NCBI GenBank assembly: GCA_035591015.1
Contig: JAXIUW010184736.1
Coordinates: 62,001-126,000, forward strand
DNA: 64,000 bases
From: Cephalothrix simula
Taxonomy: Eukaryota; Nemertea; Palaeonemertea; Archinemertea; Cephalotrichidae
Reading direction: 5' to 3'
Shown piece by piece: positions 30,792 to 38,915 of the stretch. The notes beneath the pieces are model-generated. The model was not told where the DNA came from. It saw only the letters and a list, made by a program, of their open reading frames with translations, and made no database searches. The position numbers and the translations under genes were made by a program. Each line of letters starts with the position of its first letter. Positions within the stretch are counted from its first letter, which is position 1.

Positions 30792-31499
30792 ATGCCTAAG
30801 CACCTACTATATATATATATTTTCATTGCTACTGTGGCGTGGTTGCTATCAGCCTGTGGCAATCGGGGTGAGCTTGTTCCTCAAGAAGACCAATTGGTTG
30901 CCCCCACTCTGCCCATGCTACGCATTCAAGCTCCAGATCTGCTTGTTACATGGCCAAGAACGCTGAGGCGCATTGAAATTGAGATTGCTGAATTTCCTAG
31001 CTGGTGCCGACTATGCGATGCTTTAAGCTCTAAGACAGTCATCTTTCCTGATCAGATTGATAGCTTATCGCCGCCGGCTTCCATCAGTATTGATAACGGC
31101 TATCAGCTAGCGATAGCGGCTCCAACCAGCGGATTATGGGCGGTGCGTTATCGTCAGTTAAGTCAGTTTGGACCATCACCATGGTCTGGCCGAACTTGGA
31201 TTAGCTTGCCGATTAAGATTCCCACCACCAGCATAACCGTTGCCGACGGGCAAATTATTTGGCCTCATATTAAAAGCGAAACTGTATATCGCTATGATGG
31301 TGAACGATTTACTCTTAACCAGCTTTATTATGCTGCCACTATCTATAAAGCAACCGCCGATAATCCAGAACTGGCCATGAATAAAACACCCATCACGCAA
31401 AATAATTGGATAATTCCCGAAAAGGGCAGCTATTTTATTCGCCTCACCGACCGCCATGGCAATGAGGGCGAGCCATCTAACCGAATCGAAACTCCATGA
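30792..31499 (+). CDS. Predicted lipoprotein, possibly with two fibronectin-III-like halves
   Basis: A 235-residue protein with a signal peptide and lipobox (LLSAC, then GNRGELVPQ), so likely lipid-anchored. The early mature sequence CGNRGELVPQ resembles small LptM/YifL-type lipoproteins, but the protein continues. Two halves each end in a strand pattern (GLWAVRYRQLSQFGPSPWSG and SYFIRLTDRHGNEGEPSN) like fibronectin III or beta-sandwich folds; this is a weak visual resemblance. A WCRLC pair near residue 75 could form a disulfide. Its stop overlaps the start of the TPR protein by 4 bp (ATGA), implying a joint function. No name is justified. Confidence 0.75.
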   Translation: MPKHLLYIYIFIATVAWLLSACGNRGELVPQEDQLVAPTLPMLRIQAPDLLVTWPRTLRRIEIEIAEFPSWCRLCDALSSKTVIFPDQIDSLSPPASISIDNGYQLAIAAPTSGLWAVRYRQLSQFGPSPWSGRTWISLPIKIPTTSITVADGQIIWPHIKSETVYRYDGERFTLNQLYYAATIYKATADNPELAMNKTPITQNNWIIPEKGSYFIRLTDRHGNEGEPSNRIETP

Positions 31500-33331
31500 T
31501 ACCTAGGCTTGCCAAGTGGCTTATCGTGCCGTGGCTGGTTGCTTGTAGTAATGCTTCAACAATGCCATTAGCACCGCAAAATCTCAATAGTTGTAGGCCA
31601 ATCGTCAATCTTTCACCACGGCATCCTCACTATGCCGAGCAGTTTGCCGCCTTGGAAATGATTAAAAATAATCAATTTGAGAGTGTCGCAGAACGCTGGG
31701 AGAACAATCAAACGCATTTTCAACCAGTAGAAATAAATCTTCTGGCCTTCGCTAAGCTAGCCGAGGGCGACTACATTACCTCCATTACGCTACTTGATCA
31801 AAGCCTAATCATCGCTCCTAATCGTTCTGATACCTATCGCCTAAAAGCTCAAGCCTTAATTGACAGTCAGCGCAATGAAGATGCCTTAGCCCTTTTGAAT
31901 GCCGCCGCCGCTAAACTGCCCTTGGATGGCGGAATTGAATTTGATTTAGCCAGATTAAACTATCAGCAAGGCCATTGGCAAAAAGCTGCCTACCATGCCG
32001 AGCGTGCTGCGCAATTTCGGTTTAACCCTAGTGATCAAGCAGAGCTAAATCTACTGCGGCTTTATATTGCATGGGCGGGTAACTCTCCAGAAAATGCCGC
32101 TAGTTTTATACAGCAACTAAGCGTGGATGATGCATCTTCGGGTAACTTGCTGATGCTACACCATCTTGTAGCACAACAAAATTGGTCGGCTGCCAACCAA
32201 TTATTAAGCAAGATAGACTCTACCGACCCACGGCTTGAGCTAATAAGTATCCGCATTATGCTAAAGACTGGAGAATTTGAAGCCAGCTATCAAAAACTAG
32301 AACAATACCTTGCTCAAAATCCCGATGACTTTTCAGCATTAGAATTAAAGCTAGATTTGGAAATCAGCCTTGGTGCAGAAGAAAAAATCCTCAGCGTTGC
32401 CGAACAAATAATCAATAATTTTCCTAAAAACGCACTTGGCTATGCAGGCTCTGCCATTGCTTACATTCTGGGTGAAGATACCCTCAAGGCACGCACATTC
32501 TACAACCTCACCGCTGCCTTTGAGCAACAGCACGTGTTGGTTGAGGTTTTAAGCATCTGGTTTTCAATATATGACAACCAGTGGGAGACTGCGCAAAGAA
32601 AACTGAACAATTACAAACATTATCTTGGTGAAGATCGCATTTATTTTATTCTATCAGCCTTGCTCCAAACCATTGTTGATGCTAACCCCGTTGCAGCTCA
32701 AACCTTAAACTTTAGTGAGGTTACTACCGAAGAATTGAATCTGGCTTACTTTAAGAATCTGATTAACTTCTATCAAAAAAAATATTCGGCGATTAATGCC
32801 CCAGCCCCAGATTTGCCGTGGGAGTTTACCTATCTGCAAGCCATGACGCTTATACAACAAAACTCGCTTGATGAGGCATTAGACACAATCAGCAATTACG
32901 CTAACTACCAGCGTTCAGCAGAATTTTTAGAGCTAATTGGCGACATATACTGGATTAAAAAAAATAATAATAGGGCATTGAGCCATTATTCACGGGCATT
33001 AACTCTAACCGACAATAACATTAGGCTAATCAATAAATTAAGTCTGTTGGCCGTGGCCAACCAAGACTATGACCTAGCTTTGAACTGGCTGGGAATAGCA
33101 CTATCTAATGCTGAAGGCACTCAGCGAGCGCAGGTTTTAGAGCATCTTTATATGGCTTCAAAGTTAGCTAACAATGCTGAAGACACCCTTAAATGGCGCA
33201 ATGAGCTACTTGATAACCAGTACGGGCTAGATAATCTTAGGCCAGCGGTGTTGCCGATTATTGGTCTAAGGCTGCTCTTTCGTGGTCAACTTCCGCAAAC
33301 ACCGCCTAAGCTAGACATTCTGTGTTATTAA
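31496..33331 (+). CDS. TPR-repeat envelope protein
   Basis: A 611-residue protein with an N-terminal hydrophobic segment ending in LVACSNAS, a probable lipobox, followed by helical repeats. TPR-like units are visible at LAFAKLAEGDYITSITLLDQ, AQALIDSQRNEDALALLNAA, LARLNYQQGHWQKAAYHAERA, a degenerate middle section, and again near the C-terminus (LLAVANQDYDLALNWLGIAL). Similar proteins act as scaffolds in PEP-CTERM/XrtA exopolysaccharide systems or outer-membrane assembly; I see no other parts of such systems here. It is translationally coupled to the preceding lipoprotein. Function unknown. Confidence 0.78.
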   Translation: MIPRLAKWLIVPWLVACSNASTMPLAPQNLNSCRPIVNLSPRHPHYAEQFAALEMIKNNQFESVAERWENNQTHFQPVEINLLAFAKLAEGDYITSITLLDQSLIIAPNRSDTYRLKAQALIDSQRNEDALALLNAAAAKLPLDGGIEFDLARLNYQQGHWQKAAYHAERAAQFRFNPSDQAELNLLRLYIAWAGNSPENAASFIQQLSVDDASSGNLLMLHHLVAQQNWSAANQLLSKIDSTDPRLELISIRIMLKTGEFEASYQKLEQYLAQNPDDFSALELKLDLEISLGAEEKILSVAEQIINNFPKNALGYAGSAIAYILGEDTLKARTFYNLTAAFEQQHVLVEVLSIWFSIYDNQWETAQRKLNNYKHYLGEDRIYFILSALLQTIVDANPVAAQTLNFSEVTTEELNLAYFKNLINFYQKKYSAINAPAPDLPWEFTYLQAMTLIQQNSLDEALDTISNYANYQRSAEFLELIGDIYWIKKNNNRALSHYSRALTLTDNNIRLINKLSLLAVANQDYDLALNWLGIALSNAEGTQRAQVLEHLYMASKLANNAEDTLKWRNELLDNQYGLDNLRPAVLPIIGLRLLFRGQLPQTPPKLDILCY

Positions 33332-33397
33332 GCAGAGGCTATATTTCTAAAACGGTGTCTATTATGTTAGGGTTTTGCAAAGAGGGTGAGGGTGTAA

Positions 33398-33451
33398 GAG
33401 CTGAGCAAACGACGTAGCGCGGGCGTTGAGTGATGGCCGTGTGCTCAGCTC
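33398..33451. other. Long hairpin in intergenic region
   Basis: GAGCTGAGCA (33398-33407) is perfectly complementary to TGCTCAGCTC (33442-33451), enclosing a 34-base GC-rich loop. It lies in the 193-bp gap between the TPR gene and the HAD gene and has no T-run on either side, so it is not a standard terminator. It may be part of a leader or small RNA. Confidence 0.45.
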
Positions 33452-33524
33452 CACAACTCTTGGTTTCTAATTCTGAAAAACGCCTCCGCAACGATTATTG
33501 TTCCGTTATATATGACTATGGCCG

Positions 33525-34217
33525 ATGTATTCTAATTTAGTTTTATTTGATATTGACGGAACACTTCTTGCTGATAATCGTCAAAGTATTCAATGTATTG
33601 ACTATGCTATCCGTAAAATCTATGGCTTAAGTAGCATTGATTGGTCTCAGCAAGTTATTGGCGGTAACACTGATCTTGGCATTGTGCATGGTGTGTTGAC
33701 ACAGCATGGTTTGAGTCATGAGTTAATATCAAATCGCATCAATGCTTTGTGGGAATTTTACACTAACCACTACTTGGCAACAGTTGATAAGCGCAAAATA
33801 ACCATTTTGCCCGGCGCCAAAGAGCTAGTGCAGCGCACACTACTTGATGAAAAATTATTGCCGGGCCTGCTAACTGGCAACACCGAGGCCACAGCCAAAG
33901 CTAAACTAACTGCTGCTGAAATAGACGGCTTAGAGTTTGGTGCCTTCGGCCAGCACAGTCTTCAACGCCAAGAGCTACCTCAATTGGCACTTGAGAGAGT
34001 GCGCAAGATTACCTCAAGCACTTTTAGTGGCAAACAAATTGTAATTATTGGTGATACACCTAATGATATTGCCTGCGGCCAGTATGCTGACGCCAAAACG
34101 ATTGCCGTATGCACGGGTAACTATAATTATGAACAGCTAAGTGCTTGCGCTCCAGATTTTGTCTTTGAAGACCTTTCTAATACCGATGCTGTGCTAGAAG
34201 CCATCTACGCTGGCTGA
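33525..34217 (+). CDS. HAD-superfamily hydrolase (phosphoglycolate phosphatase-like)
   Basis: A 230-residue HAD phosphatase. Motif I is LFDIDGTLL, motif II is the Thr in GLLTGNTEATAK, and motif IV is IIGDTPNDIACG, with a helical cap between motifs I and II (subfamily IA). The segment after motif II resembles phosphoglycolate or phosphonoacetaldehyde hydrolases, but the substrate cannot be assigned. A lysine for motif III is not clear by eye, perhaps in SGKQIVIIG. It ends four bases before rppH and probably shares its transcript. Confidence 0.85.
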   Translation: MYSNLVLFDIDGTLLADNRQSIQCIDYAIRKIYGLSSIDWSQQVIGGNTDLGIVHGVLTQHGLSHELISNRINALWEFYTNHYLATVDKRKITILPGAKELVQRTLLDEKLLPGLLTGNTEATAKAKLTAAEIDGLEFGAFGQHSLQRQELPQLALERVRKITSSTFSGKQIVIIGDTPNDIACGQYADAKTIAVCTGNYNYEQLSACAPDFVFEDLSNTDAVLEAIYAG

Positions 34218-34221
34218 GCTT

Positions 34222-34716
34222 ATGCAAAGACCTATGAAAAGCAAACAATATCGCCCCTGCGTAGCCTGCATTATCACCGATGCCTCGCGCGAACAAGTGT
34301 TGGTTTTTCAGCGGATTGATCGCTATCAATTTCAACAATGCTGGCAGTTTCCACAGGGTGGATTAGAAGCATCAGAAGAGCCAATTGATGCACTGTATCG
34401 TGAGCTTGCCGAAGAAATTGGCACTAATGATATTACTATCTTAAACAAGCTAACAGACCCTATCGCCTATACTTTTTCTGAAGATACGATTCGTGAGGGC
34501 ATCGCCGCCCATTACTGCGGACAAAATCAATACTGGTTTTTAGCCCTGCTCAATCAGCCAACATCGGCTATTCATTTTAATCATCTTCCCCGTGAATTTG
34601 ACAAGTTTAAGTGGGTGTCGCCCCAAGAGGCCATAGAGCTAGCAGTACCCTTTAAGCAAGACGCCTACACCCAAGCCCTCAGCAGTTTTGGACTACTAAA
34701 GCACAGCCTTACTTAA
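34222..34716 (+). CDS. rppH: RNA pyrophosphohydrolase (Nudix)
   Basis: RppH removes pyrophosphate from 5'-triphosphate mRNA ends, starting RNase E-dependent decay. The Nudix box is present as GGLEASEEPIDALYRELAEEIG. The opening YRPCVACIITDASREQVLVFQRI and WQFPQGG are diagnostic of RppH/NudH. The later FDKFKWVSPQEAIELAVPFKQDAY, including a VPFK segment, also matches. Length of 164 residues is typical. The start could also be the ATG four codons later. It ends convergently with the SPOR-like gene, overlapping 4 bp. Confidence 0.92.
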   Translation: MQRPMKSKQYRPCVACIITDASREQVLVFQRIDRYQFQQCWQFPQGGLEASEEPIDALYRELAEEIGTNDITILNKLTDPIAYTFSEDTIREGIAAHYCGQNQYWFLALLNQPTSAIHFNHLPREFDKFKWVSPQEAIELAVPFKQDAYTQALSSFGLLKHSLT

Positions 34717-35339
34717 CGACTGACTTTAACAATAAACATGCCGTCAAGACCGGTGTTGCGCTGCTTGAGTTCATCTAACTTGCTTTTAGCACCTTCTAAA
34801 GAAAAACCTACTATTTGAATGCGCTTGATGTTGTTTGCATCGGATTGAACCTTAATGCGATCTTGGGGCATCTCAACCAGTTGCTTGGTTTTGTCGACGC
34901 AGGCACTGCTACGACAAGCGGCGACCTGAATAGCATAAGCACCGGCTAGCGGTATGCTCGGAGCTGGCTTTGCAAGTACTAGCGGTGCGGCTTCTTCAAG
35001 CGGTAAAACTTTGCTGACGGGCTGCTCTTCAAACTGCGCTGGAACACTATTAGACGGAATATCAAGAGCCAGCCAACCCACAAACAACCCCAGCAAGAAG
35101 ACTATTACTCCCACTCCAACGACACTCCATGAAAATCTTGTCTTGGCTTTGGGCTTAGCGGGTAATTGCTCGCTATTCAACATTGCCGGAGCCTTTTTTG
35201 TAGCTGGAGCATCTTCCATGTCTATTAATTCTTTGAAAAAAGGACTCAATTGCTCGTCTTCATCTTCTATTTCTTCTGCTCCCAACAAAAAATCTGGCCG
35301 CTTATTGCTCCGATTTTCTGCATTTAATGTGTCTTGCAT
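34713..35339 (-). CDS. SPOR-like single-pass membrane protein
   Basis: A 208-residue bitopic protein: an acidic cytoplasmic head (about 70 residues, EEIEDEDEQ), one transmembrane helix (VVGVGVIVFLLGLFVGWLAL, residues 73-92), a Pro/Ala linker, and a C-terminal domain of about 75 residues starting AYAIQVAACRSSACVDKTK. That order fits SPOR-domain proteins, which bind denuded peptidoglycan at the division septum (FtsN, DedD). The two cysteines in CRSSAC could form a disulfide. It is downstream of the triple membrane-protein cluster, 149 bp away. Confidence 0.75.
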   Translation of the reverse strand: MQDTLNAENRSNKRPDFLLGAEEIEDEDEQLSPFFKELIDMEDAPATKKAPAMLNSEQLPAKPKAKTRFSWSVVGVGVIVFLLGLFVGWLALDIPSNSVPAQFEEQPVSKVLPLEEAAPLVLAKPAPSIPLAGAYAIQVAACRSSACVDKTKQLVEMPQDRIKVQSDANNIKRIQIVGFSLEGAKSKLDELKQRNTGLDGMFIVKVSR

Positions 35340-35488
35340 AATTCCCTTAGCCTCTAAAATTAACCCTCGGTATTGACGGTTTAACTAAGGTAAAGCAAAT
35401 CAGAAGCCACAAACCTCACCGTACTGCTCATAAAACATAAAATATAGCCCTAACTTATTAGTGATGCGCTAAAATCAGGCTATATCAA

Positions 35489-36415
35489 TTAAAATCCATA
35501 CGCCGCACGCACAAGAATAGAAAATACAAGGGCAAAGGTCAAAAAGCCCTCTATGAGACCCCAAGTTTTTTTTTCGTAAATATTGTCTACAGCTTGTTTC
35601 CAAGTTATGCCTTTAGCACTTAGCGTTGACACAAGCACCACAGCCAACAACATATGCAAAATTAACCTAAAAATAATAATTGCCACCACAAGCTCCTTCA
35701 TGTCCCAAGTAGCAGCAATAAACGGCGACGAACTAAAACAATCAGCAAAACTATCACAACTACTATCCACATAACTGCCCGTAATACCTACACCCACCGC
35801 CCACATTATTTGAACAGTCAGCGTCAACCACATTAATGACAAACCTGCTGCCAGTGAACCATTAGCTATTTCTTTCAGAATATTGCGTAATTTCAACCCT
35901 ATACAGCTAGTCAGTATCACCATTGCAAAAGTTGCCAGTGCCGCAGCACTGCCGATGCTGGTTGGATAAAAACTGGCCACAGTATTAGATATGGAAGTCT
36001 CTACAGCAATCGCAGTCAAAAGCCAAATGTTCAGCATTACCATAAGCAGCGCAACTGACAAATTATTATCGCTAAACAACTTTTGATTTAGGCTTGCCCC
36101 ATCACGAAAACTACCGGCAAAAAAACCTAACACAGCACCAAAAAATCTGCGCAACACCACCAAGATAACTATTTGCAGCAATAACATTGCTAATAGACGT
36201 TGATTTAAGACCTCGCCTTCAGCAGTCATTATATAGAACAACCACAAAACCATCAGTGTTGCCGCAAGGCTACTCAAGGCATCAATCGCTACTGCCCGAT
36301 TTGGCTTGTAATTCACCCATAACCAGCGCCACCCGGGCACAATCACCACACTATACAATAGCCACCACAGCCCAATGACCAGTATGGGTAATGCACTCTT
36401 TATAAAGACTTCCAT
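35489..36415 (-). CDS. Polytopic membrane protein, DUF350-like repeats (paralogue 3)
   Basis: A 308-residue protein with about eight helices. The first helix contains GLWWLLYSVVIVP, matching the ALWW-LY start of its two neighbours. Three internal repeats start with an N-x-A type motif: PNRAVAIDALSS, DNNLSVALLMVM and NGSLAAGLSLMWL. They recall the repeat of DUF350 (YjfL-type) proteins. Between repeats 1 and 2 lies LRRFFGAVLGFFAGSFRDG, which aligns with TRKILGALVGVVFGRVRD of the paralogue at 37614-38540. A cysteine-rich external loop (SSCDSFADC) follows the third repeat. Function unknown. Confidence 0.8.
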   Translation of the reverse strand: MEVFIKSALPILVIGLWWLLYSVVIVPGWRWLWVNYKPNRAVAIDALSSLAATLMVLWLFYIMTAEGEVLNQRLLAMLLLQIVILVVLRRFFGAVLGFFAGSFRDGASLNQKLFSDNNLSVALLMVMLNIWLLTAIAVETSISNTVASFYPTSIGSAAALATFAMVILTSCIGLKLRNILKEIANGSLAAGLSLMWLTLTVQIMWAVGVGITGSYVDSSCDSFADCFSSSPFIAATWDMKELVVAIIIFRLILHMLLAVVLVSTLSAKGITWKQAVDNIYEKKTWGLIEGFLTFALVFSILVRAAYGF

Positions 36416-36559
36416 AGCGAGTAATCCTCAGTAATTAACAAGGCCCGTTGCCTACTCTATTATTGGTATATAACAAACCATCAGCTAATTTTGGCATTAC
36501 CAGCAATGCCCACAATGTATTAAATCTACTGGCATTTTAATATCTGCTAGTGCTAGCGA

Positions 36560-36621
36560 GCCGTGTAACAACGCCGTGTAACAACTTTGTGGCAGCCTTT
36601 GTAACAGACTTTGTAACAAAC
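36560..36621. repeat. Degenerate tandem array, 13/12-bp units
   Basis: GCCGTGTAACAAC occurs twice exactly, followed by three 12-mers TTTGTGGCAGCC, TTTGTAACAGAC and TTTGTAACAAAC. It lies in the 312-bp gap between two of the paralogous membrane-protein genes; no gene is seen in the rest of the gap. Confidence 0.85.
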
Positions 36622-36727
36622 TTTGGACTTAATAATTTGGAGATAATCGCCCCTAAGCATTGCTATCAGGCTATATTAACCATTAAGCCAAGTTTGCTCG
36701 CCTGCGTATATCATTTAGCTAGCCCAC

Positions 36728-37486
36728 TCAAATTAGGCGGGCTATAAGTTTTTGTAGTAAGCGCACCACTAAACTTAACAAGATAATCAGCACTAATGAT
36801 GATAGAACAACCATCAGCATATTCATAATATATTCAGCATCATAGCATGAATATGCCGTAGAGCAGGTGCCAGCAGCAATCTTAATAGAATTATATATAT
36901 CTATTATAAGCTGATACAGAACTATAAAAAGCAACCCCGATATCGCCCTAGGGTGGCCATTACTCACAAATATATAGTGAATTACACGCTTAAATGGCGT
37001 CCACATAAATGCTGTACTCAGCGTAAACACCAGCCTTGTGAGCAAAATCAACCAAAAAATAACCGTAAGCGTAGCGATGAAGCCCTCTAAACTACCTACA
37101 GAAACTTCTACTATGACTAATGGAGATACAACTCTAGCAACGCACAAGTGCATAACCAGCAGAAATATGCCCGGCGCAACTTTGGGTTGATTAGATAGAT
37201 CAAGATTAGGCCGGCTGCTCCAAGCTCTGACCAGAGGTGCTAGCATGTAAAAACGTATCACCACCAGCAAGGCCGCTAAGGGTACTATCAGCCATGAGAC
37301 TCTGCCCACATAAACCAGTGCTTGACTGGCCAAATAGATTACTGATAATAGTCCGCCAACTTGGTCTAAGTTAAACTTAAGTCTCTGTTGTCGTAGGTAT
37401 TTTGCTGGGAGGTGGTGGTAAAATGCCATATACAGCATCCACCACAGCGCACAGGCCAATACAATAACAATTGCATTCTGCAACAT
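36728..37486 (-). CDS. Polytopic membrane protein of the same family (diverged paralogue 2)
   Basis: A 252-residue protein with about seven helices. The N-terminal ACALWWMLYMAFYHHLPAK carries the shared ALWW-LY motif. The three repeat starts are much weaker (FNLDQVGGLLS, PKVAPGIFLLV, HPRAISGLLFIVL), and the final helix after repeat three, present in the two 308-residue neighbours, is missing. A periplasmic pair of cysteines (GTCSTAYSC) matches in position the cysteine-bearing loop of the paralogue at 35489-36415. It looks like a shortened, fast-evolving copy. No frameshift is seen. Function unknown. Confidence 0.75.
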   Translation of the reverse strand: MLQNAIVIVLACALWWMLYMAFYHHLPAKYLRQQRLKFNLDQVGGLLSVIYLASQALVYVGRVSWLIVPLAALLVVIRFYMLAPLVRAWSSRPNLDLSNQPKVAPGIFLLVMHLCVARVVSPLVIVEVSVGSLEGFIATLTVIFWLILLTRLVFTLSTAFMWTPFKRVIHYIFVSNGHPRAISGLLFIVLYQLIIDIYNSIKIAAGTCSTAYSCYDAEYIMNMLMVVLSSLVLIILLSLVVRLLQKLIARLI

Positions 37487-37613
37487 AGCCCTATCTACTC
37501 TTTCGCTCTAACAGCTCGCACAATATAAAACATGCACCGAACCGGTAAATTAAAACTGAATAAAAAAGAATTACAGATGGTAGATGTCAATCGCCATTAG
37601 CTGGTAGCCGTGG

Positions 37614-38540
37614 CTACCAATACCACGTAATCGCAAAGGCTAAAACGAACACCATTTGCCACACAAAGCTAGATACACCATCAAACAAGCCCCACACAAT
37701 GCTTCTATCAACGGTTAGAGCCTTGTAGATGTTTAAGCCAAGCAGTATGCGTAGCAGCAAGAACAGCACCAAGCGCAACACAATGGCTGACGCAACCACT
37801 ATGCCAAAGAATATCCACAAATAACGGCCGTGCTTTAGATACTCATCAGAAAGAAAAGCTCCGTAGTAACCCACCCCCAGATAAACGTAGATCATAATCA
37901 ACTGCGACGCTGATGACAGCCCCATCAAAGAGAAGGCCGCCGCAAGATTGTTATGCTTAAAAATCTCGCCCAAAACACTGCGCCCCAAAAAGAACACAGA
38001 ATGCACCCAGCATATTATCATGCACATTACTAAGGTTGAGGCGGCCACAAGTGTAGAAGCTAAAACGGCCTCGGTATCACCAAAGTCAGTAACTAAGTAC
38101 TGCCCCAAGGCAATGGCCACCCAAACATAGAGCACCAGCATCAACACTCCGCCGGCTATGTTGCGCTGCTTGAATAACTCATGATCAATATTGATGATGG
38201 CTCCGTGGCTATCACGAACTCTGCCAAACACCACCCCCACTAAAGCTCCGAGAATCTTTCTGGTAAAGCCCAAAGCCAACACCATGAACAGCATGTAAAC
38301 GGCCTTATACCATAGCGGTAATCCATACTGTGCCACCAAAAGACCTACCATGAATAGTCCAATGGCCATCAACCCTCCCAAAAGGTCTAAGGCCACGGCC
38401 ACGTTAGGGCGTTTACCAAATAAAGAACGCGTTGCTTGATGCTGTGGCGTAAGAACTAAATCGTATAGAACCCACCACAGCACGAAAGAAAGTAGGCACA
38501 GCAGAAAATCTGCCAAGGGATTGATAAGGTGTATAATCAT
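37614..38540 (-). CDS. Polytopic membrane protein, DUF350-like repeats (paralogue 1)
   Basis: A 308-residue protein with about eight helices starting 31 bp after atpE, so probably on the F0 transcript. The first helix holds FVLWWVLYDLVLTP. Repeats begin at RPNVAVALDLLGG, QRNIAGGVLMLVL and HNNLAAAFSLMGL, the pattern used by DUF350 proteins. Conserved charged loops RKILGALVGVVFGRVRD and RSVLGEIFKHNN separate the repeats. The C-terminal IVWGLFDGVSSFVWQMVFVLA aligns with WGLIEGFLTFALVF of the paralogue at 35489. Its position suggests an envelope or ion-related role, but that is inference. Confidence 0.8.
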   Translation of the reverse strand: MIIHLINPLADFLLCLLSFVLWWVLYDLVLTPQHQATRSLFGKRPNVAVALDLLGGLMAIGLFMVGLLVAQYGLPLWYKAVYMLFMVLALGFTRKILGALVGVVFGRVRDSHGAIINIDHELFKQRNIAGGVLMLVLYVWVAIALGQYLVTDFGDTEAVLASTLVAASTLVMCMIICWVHSVFFLGRSVLGEIFKHNNLAAAFSLMGLSSASQLIMIYVYLGVGYYGAFLSDEYLKHGRYLWIFFGIVVASAIVLRLVLFLLLRILLGLNIYKALTVDRSIVWGLFDGVSSFVWQMVFVLAFAITWYW

Positions 38541-38571
38541 TTTCTGCAGTACCTGAAAACAGAGCTAAGCC

Positions 38572-38880
38572 TTACAGCTTGGCCTGTAGAATAAAGGCGA
38601 TGACCAAACCATAGATAACTAGTGATTCAATCAAGGCCAAACCGATAATCATCGGAGTAAAGATTTGACCTGCCGCATTAGGATTACGAGCAATGCCTTC
38701 TAAGGCAGCTGCCGTGGCTCTGCCCTGTGCTAAACTGCCTCCAAGGGCGGCCACGCCAATCGCAAAACCGGCACCGATAGCCAAACCAAAGTTAGCCAGC
38801 TCGCCTTCCGCAGCAAAGACAGGGCTAGCTGTAATTAAGGCTAAAAAGGTAAAAGAAAGTATTTTAGTTAGTTTCTTCAT
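38572..38880 (-). CDS. atpE: ATP synthase F0 subunit c, with signal peptide
   Basis: Subunit c forms the rotor ring. Residues 1-24 are a classic signal peptide ([23 protein letters not shown]), leaving a mature hairpin of about 78 residues. Helix 1 is glycine-rich and ends in [18 protein letters not shown], the conserved polar loop; helix 2 holds the ion-carrying Glu85 in [13 protein letters not shown]. Gln52, Glu85, Ser86 and Tyr90 match by spacing the Na+ ligand set of Na+-type c subunits, though the Thr after Ser is Leu. Signal-peptide-bearing c subunits are known in Aquifex and deltaproteobacteria. It follows atpB by 35 bp. Confidence 0.96.
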   Translation of the reverse strand: MKKLTKILSFTFLALITASPVFAAEGELANFGLAIGAGFAIGVAALGGSLAQGRATAAALEGIARNPNAAGQIFTPMIIGLALIESLVIYGLVIAFILQAKL

Positions 38881-38915
38881 TTACTTATTCTCACAATAGG
38901 TTAGGGGTTAACTAA

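Noticed and set aside
37598-37620. Terminator after the first paralogous membrane protein (GGTAGC/GCTACC hairpin)
   Set aside because: The short stem has no T-run on the minus strand, so it cannot be supported as a terminator.
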